Counted from the first letter of the stretch, positions 33,554 to 43,255 are shown. The stretch is DNA of 64,000 nt from Marinococcus luteus_A (GCF_034497705.1 NZ_JAXRUV010000002.1:310001-374000), one strand, 5' to 3'. Notes: generated by a model from the sequence alone, not told the origin. Translations and numbers: made by a program.

Positions 33554-33766
33554 ATGGGTCTTTTAGCAGCTGCAATCGCAGCAGGTTTAGCAGCAATTGG
33601 TGCAGGTATTGGTAACGCAATCGTAATCAAAGGGGCGATCGACGGTACTTCCCGTCAGCCGGAGCTTGGCGGCAGATTGCAGACACTTATGTTCATCGGT
33701 ATCGGTCTTGTTGAGGCAGTTCCGATCATCGCAGTCGTTGTTGGTTTTATTACGCTTTTCCAATAA
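33554..33766 (+). CDS. atpE: ATP synthase F0 subunit c
   Basis: 70 residues from ATG 33554, with AGGAGG eight bases upstream. Two helices joined by the polar loop SRQPELGG. Proton-binding Glu54 is in GLVEAVPII with Pro57. The inner helix has G16-A-G18-I-G20-N-A22, close to the GxGxGxG of neutralophiles, and position 51 is Gly, not the Pro found in extreme alkaliphiles. So the c subunit is of ordinary type while subunit a looks alkaliphile-like. Codon bias suggests high expression. Confidence 0.97.
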   Translation: MGLLAAAIAAGLAAIGAGIGNAIVIKGAIDGTSRQPELGGRLQTLMFIGIGLVEAVPIIAVVVGFITLFQ

Positions 33767-33856
33767 ACATACGTTTTGGAAAGGGAAGCAAAATGGCGGA
33801 GTGGGGGAACTGGCTTCGCCATTCCTTTTGTATATCTAAGAAAGGAGTGAAATCTT

Positions 33857-34348
33857 TTGCCATCTACATTTGCGTTAGCTGATGTGCTTTTCTCACTTGT
33901 TACGTTTTTCATTTTACTGCTTTTGCTTCGTCGGTTCGCCTGGGGTCCAATTGTGGAACAGATGAAAAAACGTGAAAATCACATTTCCAATGAAATAGAG
34001 ACAGCGGAAAATCACCGTCAGGAAGCGGAAAAATATTTAGAAGAGCAGCGGGTGGAAATGGAGAAAGCGCGTGAAGAAGCGCAGTCCATCATTGAAACAT
34101 CCCGTAAAACAGCTCAGGAGCAGTCCAAGGAAATTATCCGGGAATCCCACGAAGAAGCCAACCGTGTGAAAGACAATGCCCTCGCTGATATTACGAGAGA
34201 GCGGGAGCAGGCAGTGGAAGCGCTTCGTGCCCAGGTCGGCCAGCTTTCTGTGTTAATTGCGACGAAAATTATTGAAAAAGAATTAGATGAAGAAGAACAG
34301 GAAAAACTGATTCAGGAATACGTACAGGAAAGCGGCGGTCGCTTATGA
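33857..34348 (+). CDS. atpF: ATP synthase F0 subunit b
   Basis: 163 residues from TTG 33857, with AAAGGAGTGA upstream. One N-terminal membrane helix (LFSLVTFFILLLLLRRFAW, ~10-28) and a long charged coiled coil with many Glu, Arg, Lys that forms the peripheral stalk. Overlaps atpH by four bases. Confidence 0.95.
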   Translation: MPSTFALADVLFSLVTFFILLLLLRRFAWGPIVEQMKKRENHISNEIETAENHRQEAEKYLEEQRVEMEKAREEAQSIIETSRKTAQEQSKEIIRESHEEANRVKDNALADITREREQAVEALRAQVGQLSVLIATKIIEKELDEEEQEKLIQEYVQESGGRL

Positions 34349-34893
34349 GTAATCCAACCCTGGCGAAACGCTATGCCCGTGCATTGTTAAAGAGCGCGGA
34401 AGAACACGATGCTCTTGAAGAGACCAAGCAGGAATGGGAAGCGATGCTCGAAGTATTTCACGCTCACCCGGAGATTGCTCAGGTTTTCAGATACCCGTCG
34501 ATCAGCCGTGAAAGAAAGCAGTCTTTTATTGCGAGTACATTTGGTTCCTGGAGTGAGCGCAGCCGTTCAATGCTGAATGTGCTGCTTGACCGGAAACGGC
34601 TTCACCTGATTGATGAAGTGGCAGTGGAAGTAATTGCTCTGATTAACGACCGTCTCGGCATTGCCAACGCGGTCGTTTATACCGTGAAGCCATTAACGGA
34701 TGAAGAGAAGCAGGCAGTCTCCCGCAAGTTTGCCCAGCGGGTCGGAAAGCGCGAGCTTTATATTGAAAACAGAGTGGATCCTTCGCTCATTGGCGGCATG
34801 AAGGTGCACATTGGACATACAATTTTTGACGGAAGCATTCAAGGTCAGCTAGACCGCTTGCAGCGTAATATAACGCAAACGAATTTATCATGA
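34345..34893 (+). CDS. atpH: ATP synthase F1 subunit delta
   Basis: 182 residues. Starts MSNPTLAKRYARALLKSAEE, the usual delta/OSCP N-terminus, and ends DPSLIGGMKVHIGHTIFDGSIQ, the conserved C-terminal signature. Joins the b stalk to the top of F1. ATGA overlap with atpF indicates coupled translation. Confidence 0.95.
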   Translation: MSNPTLAKRYARALLKSAEEHDALEETKQEWEAMLEVFHAHPEIAQVFRYPSISRERKQSFIASTFGSWSERSRSMLNVLLDRKRLHLIDEVAVEVIALINDRLGIANAVVYTVKPLTDEEKQAVSRKFAQRVGKRELYIENRVDPSLIGGMKVHIGHTIFDGSIQGQLDRLQRNITQTNLS

Positions 34894-34908
34894 ATGGGGT
34901 GAATCCTG

Positions 34909-36417
34909 GTGAGTATCAAACCCGATGAAATTAGTTCTTTAATTAAACAGCAGATTGAACAGTTTGAAGCGGAGACAGAGTCCAAAGAAGTCGGCATCGT
35001 CATTCAGGTAGGGGACGGTATCGCCCGCGCCTACGGCCTGGACAACGCGATGGCCGGTGAACTTCTGGAATTCGAAAACGGCGTCATGGGTATGGCGCAG
35101 AACCTTGAAGAAGGCAACGTGGGTATTATTATTCTCGGTGCCTATGAAGAAATTCGTGAAGGCGACCAGGTCAAACGGACCGGCCGCATCATGGAAGTGC
35201 CGGTTGGTGAAGAGCTGCTCGGACGTGTAGTTAACGCCCTTGGCCAGCCTGTAGACGGACTTGGCTCTACAAACACGACCAAATCCCGTCCAATTGAAAG
35301 CGGAGCACCGGGAATTATGGACCGTCAGTCGGTATCCGAACCGCTCCAGACAGGTATTAAAGCCGTGGACACAATGATTCCTATCGGCCGCGGCCAGCGT
35401 GAGCTTATTATCGGCGACCGCCAGACCGGTAAAACGGCAGTTGCGATCGATACGATTTTGAACCAGAAGGACGAAGACGTTATCTGCATTTACGTAGCGA
35501 TTGGACAGAAGGACTCCACCGTGGCAGAAGTCGTGGATACGTTCCGCCAGAAAGGCGCGCTTGATTACACGATTGTCGTAAACGCCGGAGCTTCCGAGCC
35601 TGCACCAATGCTTTACCTGGCTCCGTATGCCGGAGCTTCCATGGGCGAAGAGTTTATGTACAAAGGCAAGCACGTGCTTATTGTGTATGATGACTTAACA
35701 AAACAGGCGAACGCCTATCGTGAACTTTCCCTTCTCCTTCGCCGCCCGCCGGGCCGTGAAGCCTTCCCAGGGGACGTCTTTTACCTTCACTCCCGTCTGC
35801 TCGAACGTGCAGCAAAGCTGAGTGATGAGAGAGGCGCTGGTTCAATGACCGCTCTTCCAATCATTGAAACCCAGGCAGGGGACGTAGGTGCCTACATTCC
35901 AACAAACGTGATTTCCATCACTGACGGCCAGATCTTCCTGCAGGCGAACCTTTTCAACTCCGGCGTCCGCCCGGCCATCAACCCGGGTATTTCCGTATCC
36001 CGTGTCGGCGGCTCGGCTCAGACGAAGGCAATGAAAAAGGTATCCGGTACGCTCCGTCTGGACCTGGCCTCGTTCCGTGAACTTGAAGCCTTCTCCCAGT
36101 TCGGTTCCGACCTGGACAAATCGACGCAGGACAAACTGGCCCGCGGGGGAAGAACAGTAGAAGTACTCAAACAGGGGCTGCACCAGCCGCTTCGTATGGA
36201 GCTGCAGGTAGCAATTGTGTTTGCCCTGACAAGAGGCTTCCTGGACAACATCCCGACAGACGACATCCGCCGTTACGAAAAAGAACTGCTTGCGTATCTT
36301 GAATCAAGTCATTCAGAGCTTTTGGCAGGTATTCGTGACACTGGAAAACTTCCGGACGAAGAAGAGTTTAAACAGGCGATTCAATCGTTTGAGAAGTCAT
36401 TTAACCCTTCAAAATAA
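34909..36417 (+). CDS. atpA: ATP synthase F1 subunit alpha
   Basis: 502 residues from GTG 34909 (GGGGTGA upstream). Non-catalytic nucleotide-binding subunit. P-loop GDRQTGKTAVAID, and the signature PAINPGISVSRVGGSAQ. N-terminal beta barrel and C-terminal helical domain are of normal length. Confidence 0.98.
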   Translation: MSIKPDEISSLIKQQIEQFEAETESKEVGIVIQVGDGIARAYGLDNAMAGELLEFENGVMGMAQNLEEGNVGIIILGAYEEIREGDQVKRTGRIMEVPVGEELLGRVVNALGQPVDGLGSTNTTKSRPIESGAPGIMDRQSVSEPLQTGIKAVDTMIPIGRGQRELIIGDRQTGKTAVAIDTILNQKDEDVICIYVAIGQKDSTVAEVVDTFRQKGALDYTIVVNAGASEPAPMLYLAPYAGASMGEEFMYKGKHVLIVYDDLTKQANAYRELSLLLRRPPGREAFPGDVFYLHSRLLERAAKLSDERGAGSMTALPIIETQAGDVGAYIPTNVISITDGQIFLQANLFNSGVRPAINPGISVSRVGGSAQTKAMKKVSGTLRLDLASFRELEAFSQFGSDLDKSTQDKLARGGRTVEVLKQGLHQPLRMELQVAIVFALTRGFLDNIPTDDIRRYEKELLAYLESSHSELLAGIRDTGKLPDEEEFKQAIQSFEKSFNPSK

Positions 36418-36457
36418 AGAGTGCCGAACGTAAAAAGGTTCAAAAGGTGGTGAACAG

Positions 36458-37324
36458 ATGGCTTCCTTAAAAGAAATTAAAGGCCGTATCCAGTCGACGA
36501 AAAAAACGAAGCAGATTACAAGTGCCATGGAAATGGTTTCTGCGTCGAAGCTGAATAAGGCCCAGCAAAATGCTCAGCGATATGAGCCGTATACGAAAAA
36601 AATTAAAGACGTTGTTTCCGGTATCGCTGCCGGCAGCAGCGGTATCTCCCATCCCATGCTTGAAGAACGGCCTGTAAAGAAGACCGGCTATATTGCCATA
36701 TTTACAGATCAGGGGCTTGCAGGGGCATATAACTCGAACATTCTTCGGGACTTAATGCAAAAGCTGCGGGAGCGTCACCAGTCAAAGGACGAATACAGTG
36801 TGATTGTAATCGGCCGGACAGGGCGGGACCTGTTAAAACGTTACGGTATCCCGATGTTCGATGAAATTACGGGCCTGCCGGACCAGCCGTCCTTTAATGA
36901 TATTAAAAACGTTACGCGTCTTGCCGTCGATTTGTACGCAAATGAAGACGTGGATGAATTGTATATCTGGTACAACCACTTCATTAACCCGATCCAGCAA
37001 AAGGTAACAGAAAAGAAACTGCTGCCGTTGACGGAGGAAGTAAGCGAAGAGGACAGCAAAGGCACGGCCCAGTACGAATACGAGCCTTCGCCGGAAGCGA
37101 TTTTAAAGCAGCTTCTTCCGCAGTATGCGGAAAGCTTAATCTACGGCGCCCTGCTTGATGCCAAAGCCAGTGAGTTCGGGGCCCGGATGACAGCGATGAG
37201 TGCAGCAACCGATAACGCCAACAACATGGTCGATGATTTAACCCTTTCCTACAACCGTGCCCGCCAGGCGGCCGTTACGCAGGAAATTACCGAAATCGTC
37301 GGCGGTGCAGCTGCGCTTGAATAG
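36458..37324 (+). CDS. atpG: ATP synthase F1 subunit gamma
   Basis: 288 residues, central rotating shaft. N- and C-terminal helices form the coiled coil: ASLKEIKGRIQSTKKTKQIT at the start, and MTAMSAATDNANNMVDDL with YNRARQAAVTQEITEIVGGA at the end. Ribosome site AAAGGTGGTGA before ATG 36458. Confidence 0.97.
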   Translation: MASLKEIKGRIQSTKKTKQITSAMEMVSASKLNKAQQNAQRYEPYTKKIKDVVSGIAAGSSGISHPMLEERPVKKTGYIAIFTDQGLAGAYNSNILRDLMQKLRERHQSKDEYSVIVIGRTGRDLLKRYGIPMFDEITGLPDQPSFNDIKNVTRLAVDLYANEDVDELYIWYNHFINPIQQKVTEKKLLPLTEEVSEEDSKGTAQYEYEPSPEAILKQLLPQYAESLIYGALLDAKASEFGARMTAMSAATDNANNMVDDLTLSYNRARQAAVTQEITEIVGGAAALE

Positions 37325-37375
37325 AAGAATCATTTCGTCCGGCCGAGCCGGACAGTAAGGAGGGGAACAATTACA

Positions 37376-38791
37376 ATGAGTGAAGAAAACGGTCGAATTA
37401 CTCAGATTTTGGGACCGGTTATTGATGTTCAGTTCCCAAGCGGTCAGCTTCCGGAACTAAACAACGCGCTCCGCGTATCACAGCCGGCCACCGAAAATAA
37501 GGATGCAATTGAAGTTACTCTCGAAGTTGCGCAGCATTTGGGCGACAACTCTGTGCGGACGATCGCAATGTCTTCGACAGACGGTTTAATCCGCGGAACA
37601 GAAGTGACCAACACAGGAGGGTCCATTTCGGTTCCGGTTGGAAATGACACGCTGAGCCGCGTATTTAACGTTCTTGGTGAACCTATTGATATGAAAGAGC
37701 AGGTGGAGGACAGCGTCGAACGCAAGCCGATCCACCGTAAGCCGCCACAATTTGACGAGCTCGCTGTGGAAACGCAGGTGCTTGAGACAGGCATTAAAGT
37801 TGTAGACCTGCTTGCCCCTTACGTAAAAGGCGGAAAAATTGGTCTGTTCGGTGGTGCCGGCGTAGGGAAAACCGTACTTATCCAGGAGCTTATTAACAAC
37901 ATTGCCCAGGAGCACGGCGGGATTTCCGTGTTTGCAGGGGTAGGGGAGCGTACCCGTGAAGGGAACGACCTTTACTTTGAAATGAGCGATTCCGGCGTTA
38001 TCAATAAAGCAGCCATGGTGTTCGGCCAGATGAACGAGCCGCCAGGTGCCCGGATGCGCGTAGCTCTGACCGGCCTGACAATGGCAGAGCATTTCCGTGA
38101 TGAAGAAGGGGCAGATGTGCTTCTCTTTATCGACAACATTTACCGTTTCACTCAGGCAGGCTCGGAAGTATCCGCCCTCCTCGGCCGGATGCCGTCCGCC
38201 GTTGGGTATCAGCCAACGCTTGCGACTGAAATGGGACAGCTGCAGGAACGTATCACTTCCACGAAAAAAGGATCGGTTACGTCGATTCAGGCAGTGTATG
38301 TGCCGGCCGATGACTATACGGACCCGGCACCGGCAACAACGTTTGCCCACCTTGACGCGACAACCAACCTGGAGCGCCGACTAACAGAAATGGGTATTTA
38401 TCCAGCTGTGGATCCGCTCGCTTCCACATCACGTGCGCTTGCACCGGAGGTTGTCGGTGAGGAGCATTACGATGTCGCCCAGCAGGTGAAACAAACTATC
38501 CAGAAATACAATGAACTTCAGGATATTATCGCCATCCTCGGTATGGAAGAGCTTTCCGAAGAAGACAAGCTCACGGTAAACCGTGCCCGCCGCATTCAGT
38601 TCTTCCTATCACAGAATTTCCACGTGGCAGAGCAGTTTACCGGCCAGAAGGGTACGTACGTATCCGTACAGGATACAGTGCGTGGATTTAAGGAAATTCT
38701 TGACGGGCAGCACGATGACGTACCGGAAGACGCCTTCCGTCTTGTCGGCCCGATTGAAGATGTAGTGGAAAAAGCAAAAACTATGTCCTAA
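37376..38791 (+). CDS. atpD: ATP synthase F1 subunit beta
   Basis: 471 residues, the catalytic subunit. P-loop GGAGVGKTVLIQELINN, catalytic Glu in GVGERTREGND, the DELSEED-type loop reads MEELSEEDK, and VLLFIDNIYRFTQAGSEVSA is the Walker B region. AAGGAGGGG precedes ATG 37376. Confidence 0.98.
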   Translation: MSEENGRITQILGPVIDVQFPSGQLPELNNALRVSQPATENKDAIEVTLEVAQHLGDNSVRTIAMSSTDGLIRGTEVTNTGGSISVPVGNDTLSRVFNVLGEPIDMKEQVEDSVERKPIHRKPPQFDELAVETQVLETGIKVVDLLAPYVKGGKIGLFGGAGVGKTVLIQELINNIAQEHGGISVFAGVGERTREGNDLYFEMSDSGVINKAAMVFGQMNEPPGARMRVALTGLTMAEHFRDEEGADVLLFIDNIYRFTQAGSEVSALLGRMPSAVGYQPTLATEMGQLQERITSTKKGSVTSIQAVYVPADDYTDPAPATTFAHLDATTNLERRLTEMGIYPAVDPLASTSRALAPEVVGEEHYDVAQQVKQTIQKYNELQDIIAILGMEELSEEDKLTVNRARRIQFFLSQNFHVAEQFTGQKGTYVSVQDTVRGFKEILDGQHDDVPEDAFRLVGPIEDVVEKAKTMS

Positions 38792-38818
38792 GGACGACAC
38801 GGAGGAGGGAGAACACAG

Positions 38819-39223
38819 ATGGCAACGATGCATCTCAGCGTAGTGACTCCGGACGGGTCCGTCTTTGATGGAGAAGTAGAGATGGTCAGTGTTCGAGCGG
38901 AAAGTGGCGAAATGGGGATTCTCCCCGGCCACGTTCCAACCGTGGCTCCTCTAAAGATTGATGCAGTCCGCATTAAGTATGAAAATAAGGTGAAATTACT
39001 GGCTGTGAGTGAAGGATTCGTAGAAGTCCGCTCTGACGCCGTTAATATCCTGGCGGAATCTGCAGAAACTCCAGGAGAGATCGATCCGGAACGAGCCCGC
39101 ATCGCCAAAGAGCGGGCGGAAGAACGCCTGGGCCGGATAAATGAAGAGGAAATTGACATCATGCGGGCACGCCTTGCGTTAAAACGGGCCAATACCCGCC
39201 TGAAGGTTTTCGAAGGCTCATAA
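38819..39223 (+). CDS. atpC: ATP synthase F1 subunit epsilon
   Basis: 134 residues. N-terminal beta sandwich (TMHLSVVTPDGSVFDGEVEM; GEMGILPGHVPTVAPL) and C-terminal two-helix regulatory hairpin ending ALKRANTRLKVFEGS. Inhibits ATP hydrolysis and links gamma to the c-ring. Last gene of the operon; a terminator follows 11 bases after the stop. Confidence 0.96.
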   Translation: MATMHLSVVTPDGSVFDGEVEMVSVRAESGEMGILPGHVPTVAPLKIDAVRIKYENKVKLLAVSEGFVEVRSDAVNILAESAETPGEIDPERARIAKERAEERLGRINEEEIDIMRARLALKRANTRLKVFEGS

Positions 39224-39234
39224 AGATACACCTG

Positions 39235-39275
39235 AAGAACCGTTTTTCCAAAAGGAGAAACGGTTCTTTTGTTTT
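39235..39275 (+). terminator. atp operon terminator
   Basis: AAGAACCGTTTTTCC pairs with GGAGAAACGGTTCTT (one mismatch), AAAA-type loop, then TTTTGTTTT. Confidence 0.92.
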
Positions 39276-39563
39276 ACATGCGTATGGTAACCGGCAGGCA
39301 ATAGTGAAATTAAATAAAACAGTATCTTCCTTTTCTAAAGAAGATAGAACTATAGATGTTTGATTACGAATCCTTTATAATAAAACATGCTTATAGTTAT
39401 ACAAATTTTCATAAAAATAGTACAAGACCTCGTGACTCCAATGATCGCCGCACATAGTAGTAGAACCTTTGTCTCTTGTTTTCCCTGATGCATTTGATTA
39501 TTCTGAAATGTGGCCCAAAATTTGCAAAGAACGTTGTACAGCAACAAAGAAAGGCATGATGGC
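39276..39563 (+). other. atpC-ywzB intergenic region, no gene seen
   Basis: About 290 AT-rich bases (roughly 340 counting the atp terminator). I find no open frame with a ribosome site, no hairpin plus T run, and no clean SigA promoter. Confidence 0.45.
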
Positions 39564-39809
39564 ATGAATCCGGACGGCCAGGAAGCACTAATACATATCC
39601 TGCTTCATCTCTCTTTTTTTATCCTGACCTGGTGGTGTCTGCAGGCATTTCGGTTTGACGTTTTTATCCGGAGGCCGGAAAGCCTGAAGGGAAGACTTCT
39701 GATTATATTGTTCGCTATTGCAATCAGCTACTCTGTAAGCAGCTTCTTTATCGATTATTTTGATTTTTCTTTGTATCTTCGTTACCTGTTTTTCACACTT
39801 TTGTCATAA
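39564..39809 (+). CDS. ywzB: DUF1146 small membrane protein, YwzB-like
   Basis: 81 residues from ATG 39564 (AAAGG a little far upstream). Two membrane helices: HILLHLSFFILTWWCLQAF and LLIILFAIAISYSVSSFFIDYF, with the family-typical RFDVFIRRP between. Position between atpC and murAA matches ywzB of B. subtilis. Function unknown. The YwmB-family gene usually found next is missing. Confidence 0.82.
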   Translation: MNPDGQEALIHILLHLSFFILTWWCLQAFRFDVFIRRPESLKGRLLIILFAIAISYSVSSFFIDYFDFSLYLRYLFFTLLS

Positions 39810-40031
39810 TAGATTACGAAAATGCGGGAGCGGGTAAAGGATTCTGTATGAAACTCATCGATGCTGCTGAAATGGACACGGAAAAACTGTCTCTTTACCC
39901 CTGTAACGTTTTGAGACGGGAAGCGACTAATGAAAAGGTTAGACAAATGAACGAAAGAAAAGCACAGCTCTTTTAGGTAAAGCACGCAGCACAAAAAGAT
40001 AATATGCATAAGTATAGCGGAGGGAATTAAA

Positions 40032-41333
40032 TTGGATAAAATTATTGTACAGGGAGGCAGACGCCTAAAGGGGTCCGTCAAGGCAGAAGGAGCAAAAAAT
40101 GCGGTTCTGCCTGTTATTGCAGCTACTCTTTTGGCAGAAGAAGGGCAAAGTACACTTTATGATGTACCGCCGCTCGCAGACGTAGACACGATCTCCAATG
40201 TTCTGCGCCATGTCGGAACAGAGGTTAATTACGAACACCACCGATGGACGGCTGACGCTACCGGAGACCTTTCCACAGAGGCCCCGTTTGAGTATGTCAG
40301 CAAAATGCGGGCTTCGTTTCTCGTCATGGGGCCGCTTCTGGCAAGAAAAGGAATCGCCCATATTGCACTTCCGGGGGGATGTGCGATTGGCTCTCGTCCG
40401 ATCGATCAGCACCTGAAAGGTTTTGAAGCGATGGGCGCCCACGTTGAGATCGGCAATGGTTATATTGAAGCGAAGGTAGAAGAACGCCTGCAGGGAGCAC
40501 GCATTTATCTCGATTTTCCAAGCGTTGGCGCTACGGAAAATATCATGATGGCCGCTGCTCTTGCAGAAGGTACTACAACGCTTGAAAACGTCGCAGAAGA
40601 GCCGGAAATCACGGATCTTGCTAACTTTATTAACGCTATGGGTGGCAAAGTACGCGGCGCCGGAACCGGCACCATCCGCATTGAAGGTGTAGATAAATTA
40701 ACCGGAGCGGAGCATACGATTATTCCGGACCGGATCGAAGCAGGCACCTTTATGATTGCTGCTGCGATCACCGGCGGCGAAGTATTCATTGAAGGTGCAA
40801 TGCACGAACATTTACGCCCACTTGTAGCAAAAATGCGAGAAATGGGTGTGGAAATTGAAGAAAGCGATGCGGGCATGCTCGTCACCGGCCCAGATATTTT
40901 AAAGCCGGTTGATATTAAGACGATGCCGCATCCTGGCTTTCCAACAGACATGCAGGCGCAGTTTATGGCGCTTCTAACCCAGGCAAAGGGCACCGGTCTT
41001 ATTACAGAAACTGTTTTTGAAAACCGATTTATGCACGTAGAAGAATTCCAGCGTATGAATGCAAGTATCAAAATTGAAGGGCGCACGGCTATCATCAGCG
41101 GTCCGAAAAAACTGCAGGGAGCTGAAGTGTCTGCTACCGATCTCCGTGCAGGCGCCGCTTTGATTGTTGCTGGTCTCGTAGCAGAGGGAGAAACAACGGT
41201 AACAGAGCTCCGTCACCTTGACCGTGGCTATGTAGACTTTCATAAAAAGCTTCAGAGTCTTGGCGCAAATGTAAAACGTGTAAATGCAGACGAGGAAGCA
41301 GACACTTCCTTGAAAACAGCCCAGCGCTCCTAA
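40032..41333 (+). CDS. murAA: UDP-N-acetylglucosamine 1-carboxyvinyltransferase 1
   Basis: 433 residues from TTG 40032, with GGAGGG about eight bases upstream. First of the two MurA paralogues in the window. KGSVKAEGAKNAVLPVIAA near the N-terminus, active-site Cys in LPGGCAIGSRPIDQHLKG, and GFPTDMQAQFMALL in the second domain. This copy is the main, essential one in B. subtilis. The genes that normally follow (spoIID, spoIIQ, spoIIID, mbl) are absent; flhO comes next. Confidence 0.96.
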   Translation: MDKIIVQGGRRLKGSVKAEGAKNAVLPVIAATLLAEEGQSTLYDVPPLADVDTISNVLRHVGTEVNYEHHRWTADATGDLSTEAPFEYVSKMRASFLVMGPLLARKGIAHIALPGGCAIGSRPIDQHLKGFEAMGAHVEIGNGYIEAKVEERLQGARIYLDFPSVGATENIMMAAALAEGTTTLENVAEEPEITDLANFINAMGGKVRGAGTGTIRIEGVDKLTGAEHTIIPDRIEAGTFMIAAAITGGEVFIEGAMHEHLRPLVAKMREMGVEIEESDAGMLVTGPDILKPVDIKTMPHPGFPTDMQAQFMALLTQAKGTGLITETVFENRFMHVEEFQRMNASIKIEGRTAIISGPKKLQGAEVSATDLRAGAALIVAGLVAEGETTVTELRHLDRGYVDFHKKLQSLGANVKRVNADEEADTSLKTAQRS

Positions 41334-41348
41334 GTTTTGAATAACACA

Positions 41349-41377
41349 GGCCATCACTATTCAGTGGTGGTCTTTTT
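41349..41377 (+). terminator. murAA terminator
   Basis: GGCCATCACT pairs with AGTGGTGGTC (two G-T pairs), loop ATTC, then TTTTT. Confidence 0.8.
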
Positions 41378-41565
41378 ATGCTTTAAGAGTAGGTATATAG
41401 TATCCGTTGAAATAGGATATACTTCACTAAATGCAGGCTTATATTCCTCAGTTCATGCTTGTGTGGTAAAATAGAACTAATTATAAATGTATACGATTTG
41501 GAGAAGCAAGCATGCCCTGCCGGGTTTATATTCGGCCTACATTTACGGAAACGGGGAATACAATT

Positions 41566-42354
41566 ATGCTGAGGGGTTTTTATAACGCTGCGTCGGGGAT
41601 GACAGCCCAGCAAAGAAAAACGGATATGCTGAACAATAATATTGCCAACGCCAACACACCGGGCTACAAATCCGATCAAAGCGCGATCCGGACGTTTCCC
41701 CAGCAGCTGCTGCATGCGGAAAATGCAGGAAAAGGGCCGCATACGATCGGCTCACTTGGCACAGGCGTATACATGCAGGACCAGGCTCCTTCGTTTACTC
41801 CGGGAGAACTGCAGGAAACGAACGCGCCAGCCGATGTTGCATTGCTTGAGGCAGAGGTGCCGGATGAAAACGGGGCAGTACTGTTCACGGTCCAGGGGGA
41901 AGACGGAACGGCCTATACCCGGAACGGCAACTGGACAGTGGATGCAGAAGGGTTTTTAACGACAGCGGAGGGGCAGTATATACTAAGTAACGAAGGCGCG
42001 CCTGTGGAAACCGGAAACGAAAATTTTCAAATTACTGAAGACGGCACAGTGCTGCTTGAAAACGGCGGGGAAGCTGGTCAGCTGGGAGTGGCGTATGTAC
42101 CGGACACCAACGATTTAGTCAAAACCGAAGCGGGTCTTTTTGAAGCGGAGGAGGAGCTTGGCGCTGCTGCAGGAAACGAAGACGTCCGCTATCAGATGAA
42201 ACAGGGATTTCTCGAACAGTCCAATACCGATTCCACCCAGACGATGACAGAGCTGATGGAAGCGTACCGGATGTTTGAATCCAATCAGAAGGTGATGCAG
42301 ACGTATGACCGCAGCATGGAAAAGGCTGTGAATGAAGTGGGGCGGCTTGGTTAA
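41566..42354 (+). CDS. flhO: Flagellar hook-basal body protein FlhO (FlgG-like)
   Basis: 262 residues from ATG 41566 (CGGGGAA upstream; an earlier ATG at 41512 lacks a site). Rod/hook signatures: MLRGFYNAASGMTAQQRKTD and NNIANANTPGYKSD at the N-terminus, and the C-terminal FLEQSNTDSTQTMTELMEAY with YRMFESNQKVMQTYD coiled coil. Distal-rod or hook-type axial protein; its presence implies a flagellated cell. Paired with flhP. Confidence 0.93.
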   Translation: MLRGFYNAASGMTAQQRKTDMLNNNIANANTPGYKSDQSAIRTFPQQLLHAENAGKGPHTIGSLGTGVYMQDQAPSFTPGELQETNAPADVALLEAEVPDENGAVLFTVQGEDGTAYTRNGNWTVDAEGFLTTAEGQYILSNEGAPVETGNENFQITEDGTVLLENGGEAGQLGVAYVPDTNDLVKTEAGLFEAEEELGAAAGNEDVRYQMKQGFLEQSNTDSTQTMTELMEAYRMFESNQKVMQTYDRSMEKAVNEVGRLG

Positions 42355-42397
42355 CTATACTGGGAACACATAAAACAGAATTCAGGAGGAACACAGC

Positions 42398-43222
42398 ATG
42401 TATTCGGGATTACGTATACCATTTCAATCCATGGGGTCTGTCCAGCAGCAGATGGATACTATCAGCAACAACCTCTCCAACGCGGAATCAGCCGGGTTTA
42501 AATCACGACAGGCGACGTTCAGCGAAATGATGTACCAGCAGGAGGACAACATGCCGATGCCGGAAAACGGTACTGGACGGCTTACTCCACCCGGAATACG
42601 GACCGGTGGCGGCGCAGCAGTCGGCCAGACAGCGCTTCGCATGGATCAGGGCTCGCTAAAAGAGAGCGAACGGGAACTCGATTTTGCGCTTGAAGACAGG
42701 GATGCTTTTTTCCAGATAGAAGCAGAGGACGGGGCAGTTGAATATACTAAAGACGGGCAGCTGTATCTGTCAGAAAACCCGGAAGTGCCCGGCAGCTATA
42801 CGCTCGTTGATCAGAACGGCGGATTTGTACTAAACGAAGCCGGAGGAAGATTTGATATCCCGGCAGGGGCTTCGGAGTTTTCGATGCAGGAAAACGGGGA
42901 ACTGACAGCTGTAACGGCGGCCGCTGACACAGTGAATCTTGGTTCATTTGGCGTAGTACAGGTGGAGCGTCCGCAGGCGTTAACGTCTGTCGGGGGCAAT
43001 CGGTATCGTTTTGAGGATTTAGATGGACTCGGGGCAGCGGAAGATGATATGGTTATAGAAGCTGACCCGTCCAGCGTAAAGCAGGGGATGGTCGAGCAGT
43101 CTAATGTGGATTTATCGAATGAATTAGTAAATATGATGAATGCCCAAAGACAATACTCGTTTAATTCCCGCGCGTTGACGCAGGGAGACCAGATGCTTGG
43201 ATTAATTAACAGTATTCGATAA
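42398..43222 (+). CDS. flhP: Flagellar hook-basal body protein FlhP (FlgG-like)
   Basis: 274 residues. Same axial-protein layout as FlhO: N-terminal QQQMDTISNNLSNAESAGFK and C-terminal VEQSNVDLSNELVNMMNAQR, with a variable beta-rich middle. AGGAGG lies ten bases before ATG 42398. In B. subtilis FlhO and FlhP form the distal rod. Transcribed together with flhO. Confidence 0.93.
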   Translation: MYSGLRIPFQSMGSVQQQMDTISNNLSNAESAGFKSRQATFSEMMYQQEDNMPMPENGTGRLTPPGIRTGGGAAVGQTALRMDQGSLKESERELDFALEDRDAFFQIEAEDGAVEYTKDGQLYLSENPEVPGSYTLVDQNGGFVLNEAGGRFDIPAGASEFSMQENGELTAVTAAADTVNLGSFGVVQVERPQALTSVGGNRYRFEDLDGLGAAEDDMVIEADPSSVKQGMVEQSNVDLSNELVNMMNAQRQYSFNSRALTQGDQMLGLINSIR

Positions 43223-43255
43223 GTCTTTGCGGTTAAGGGAGCATAGATAGTACAT

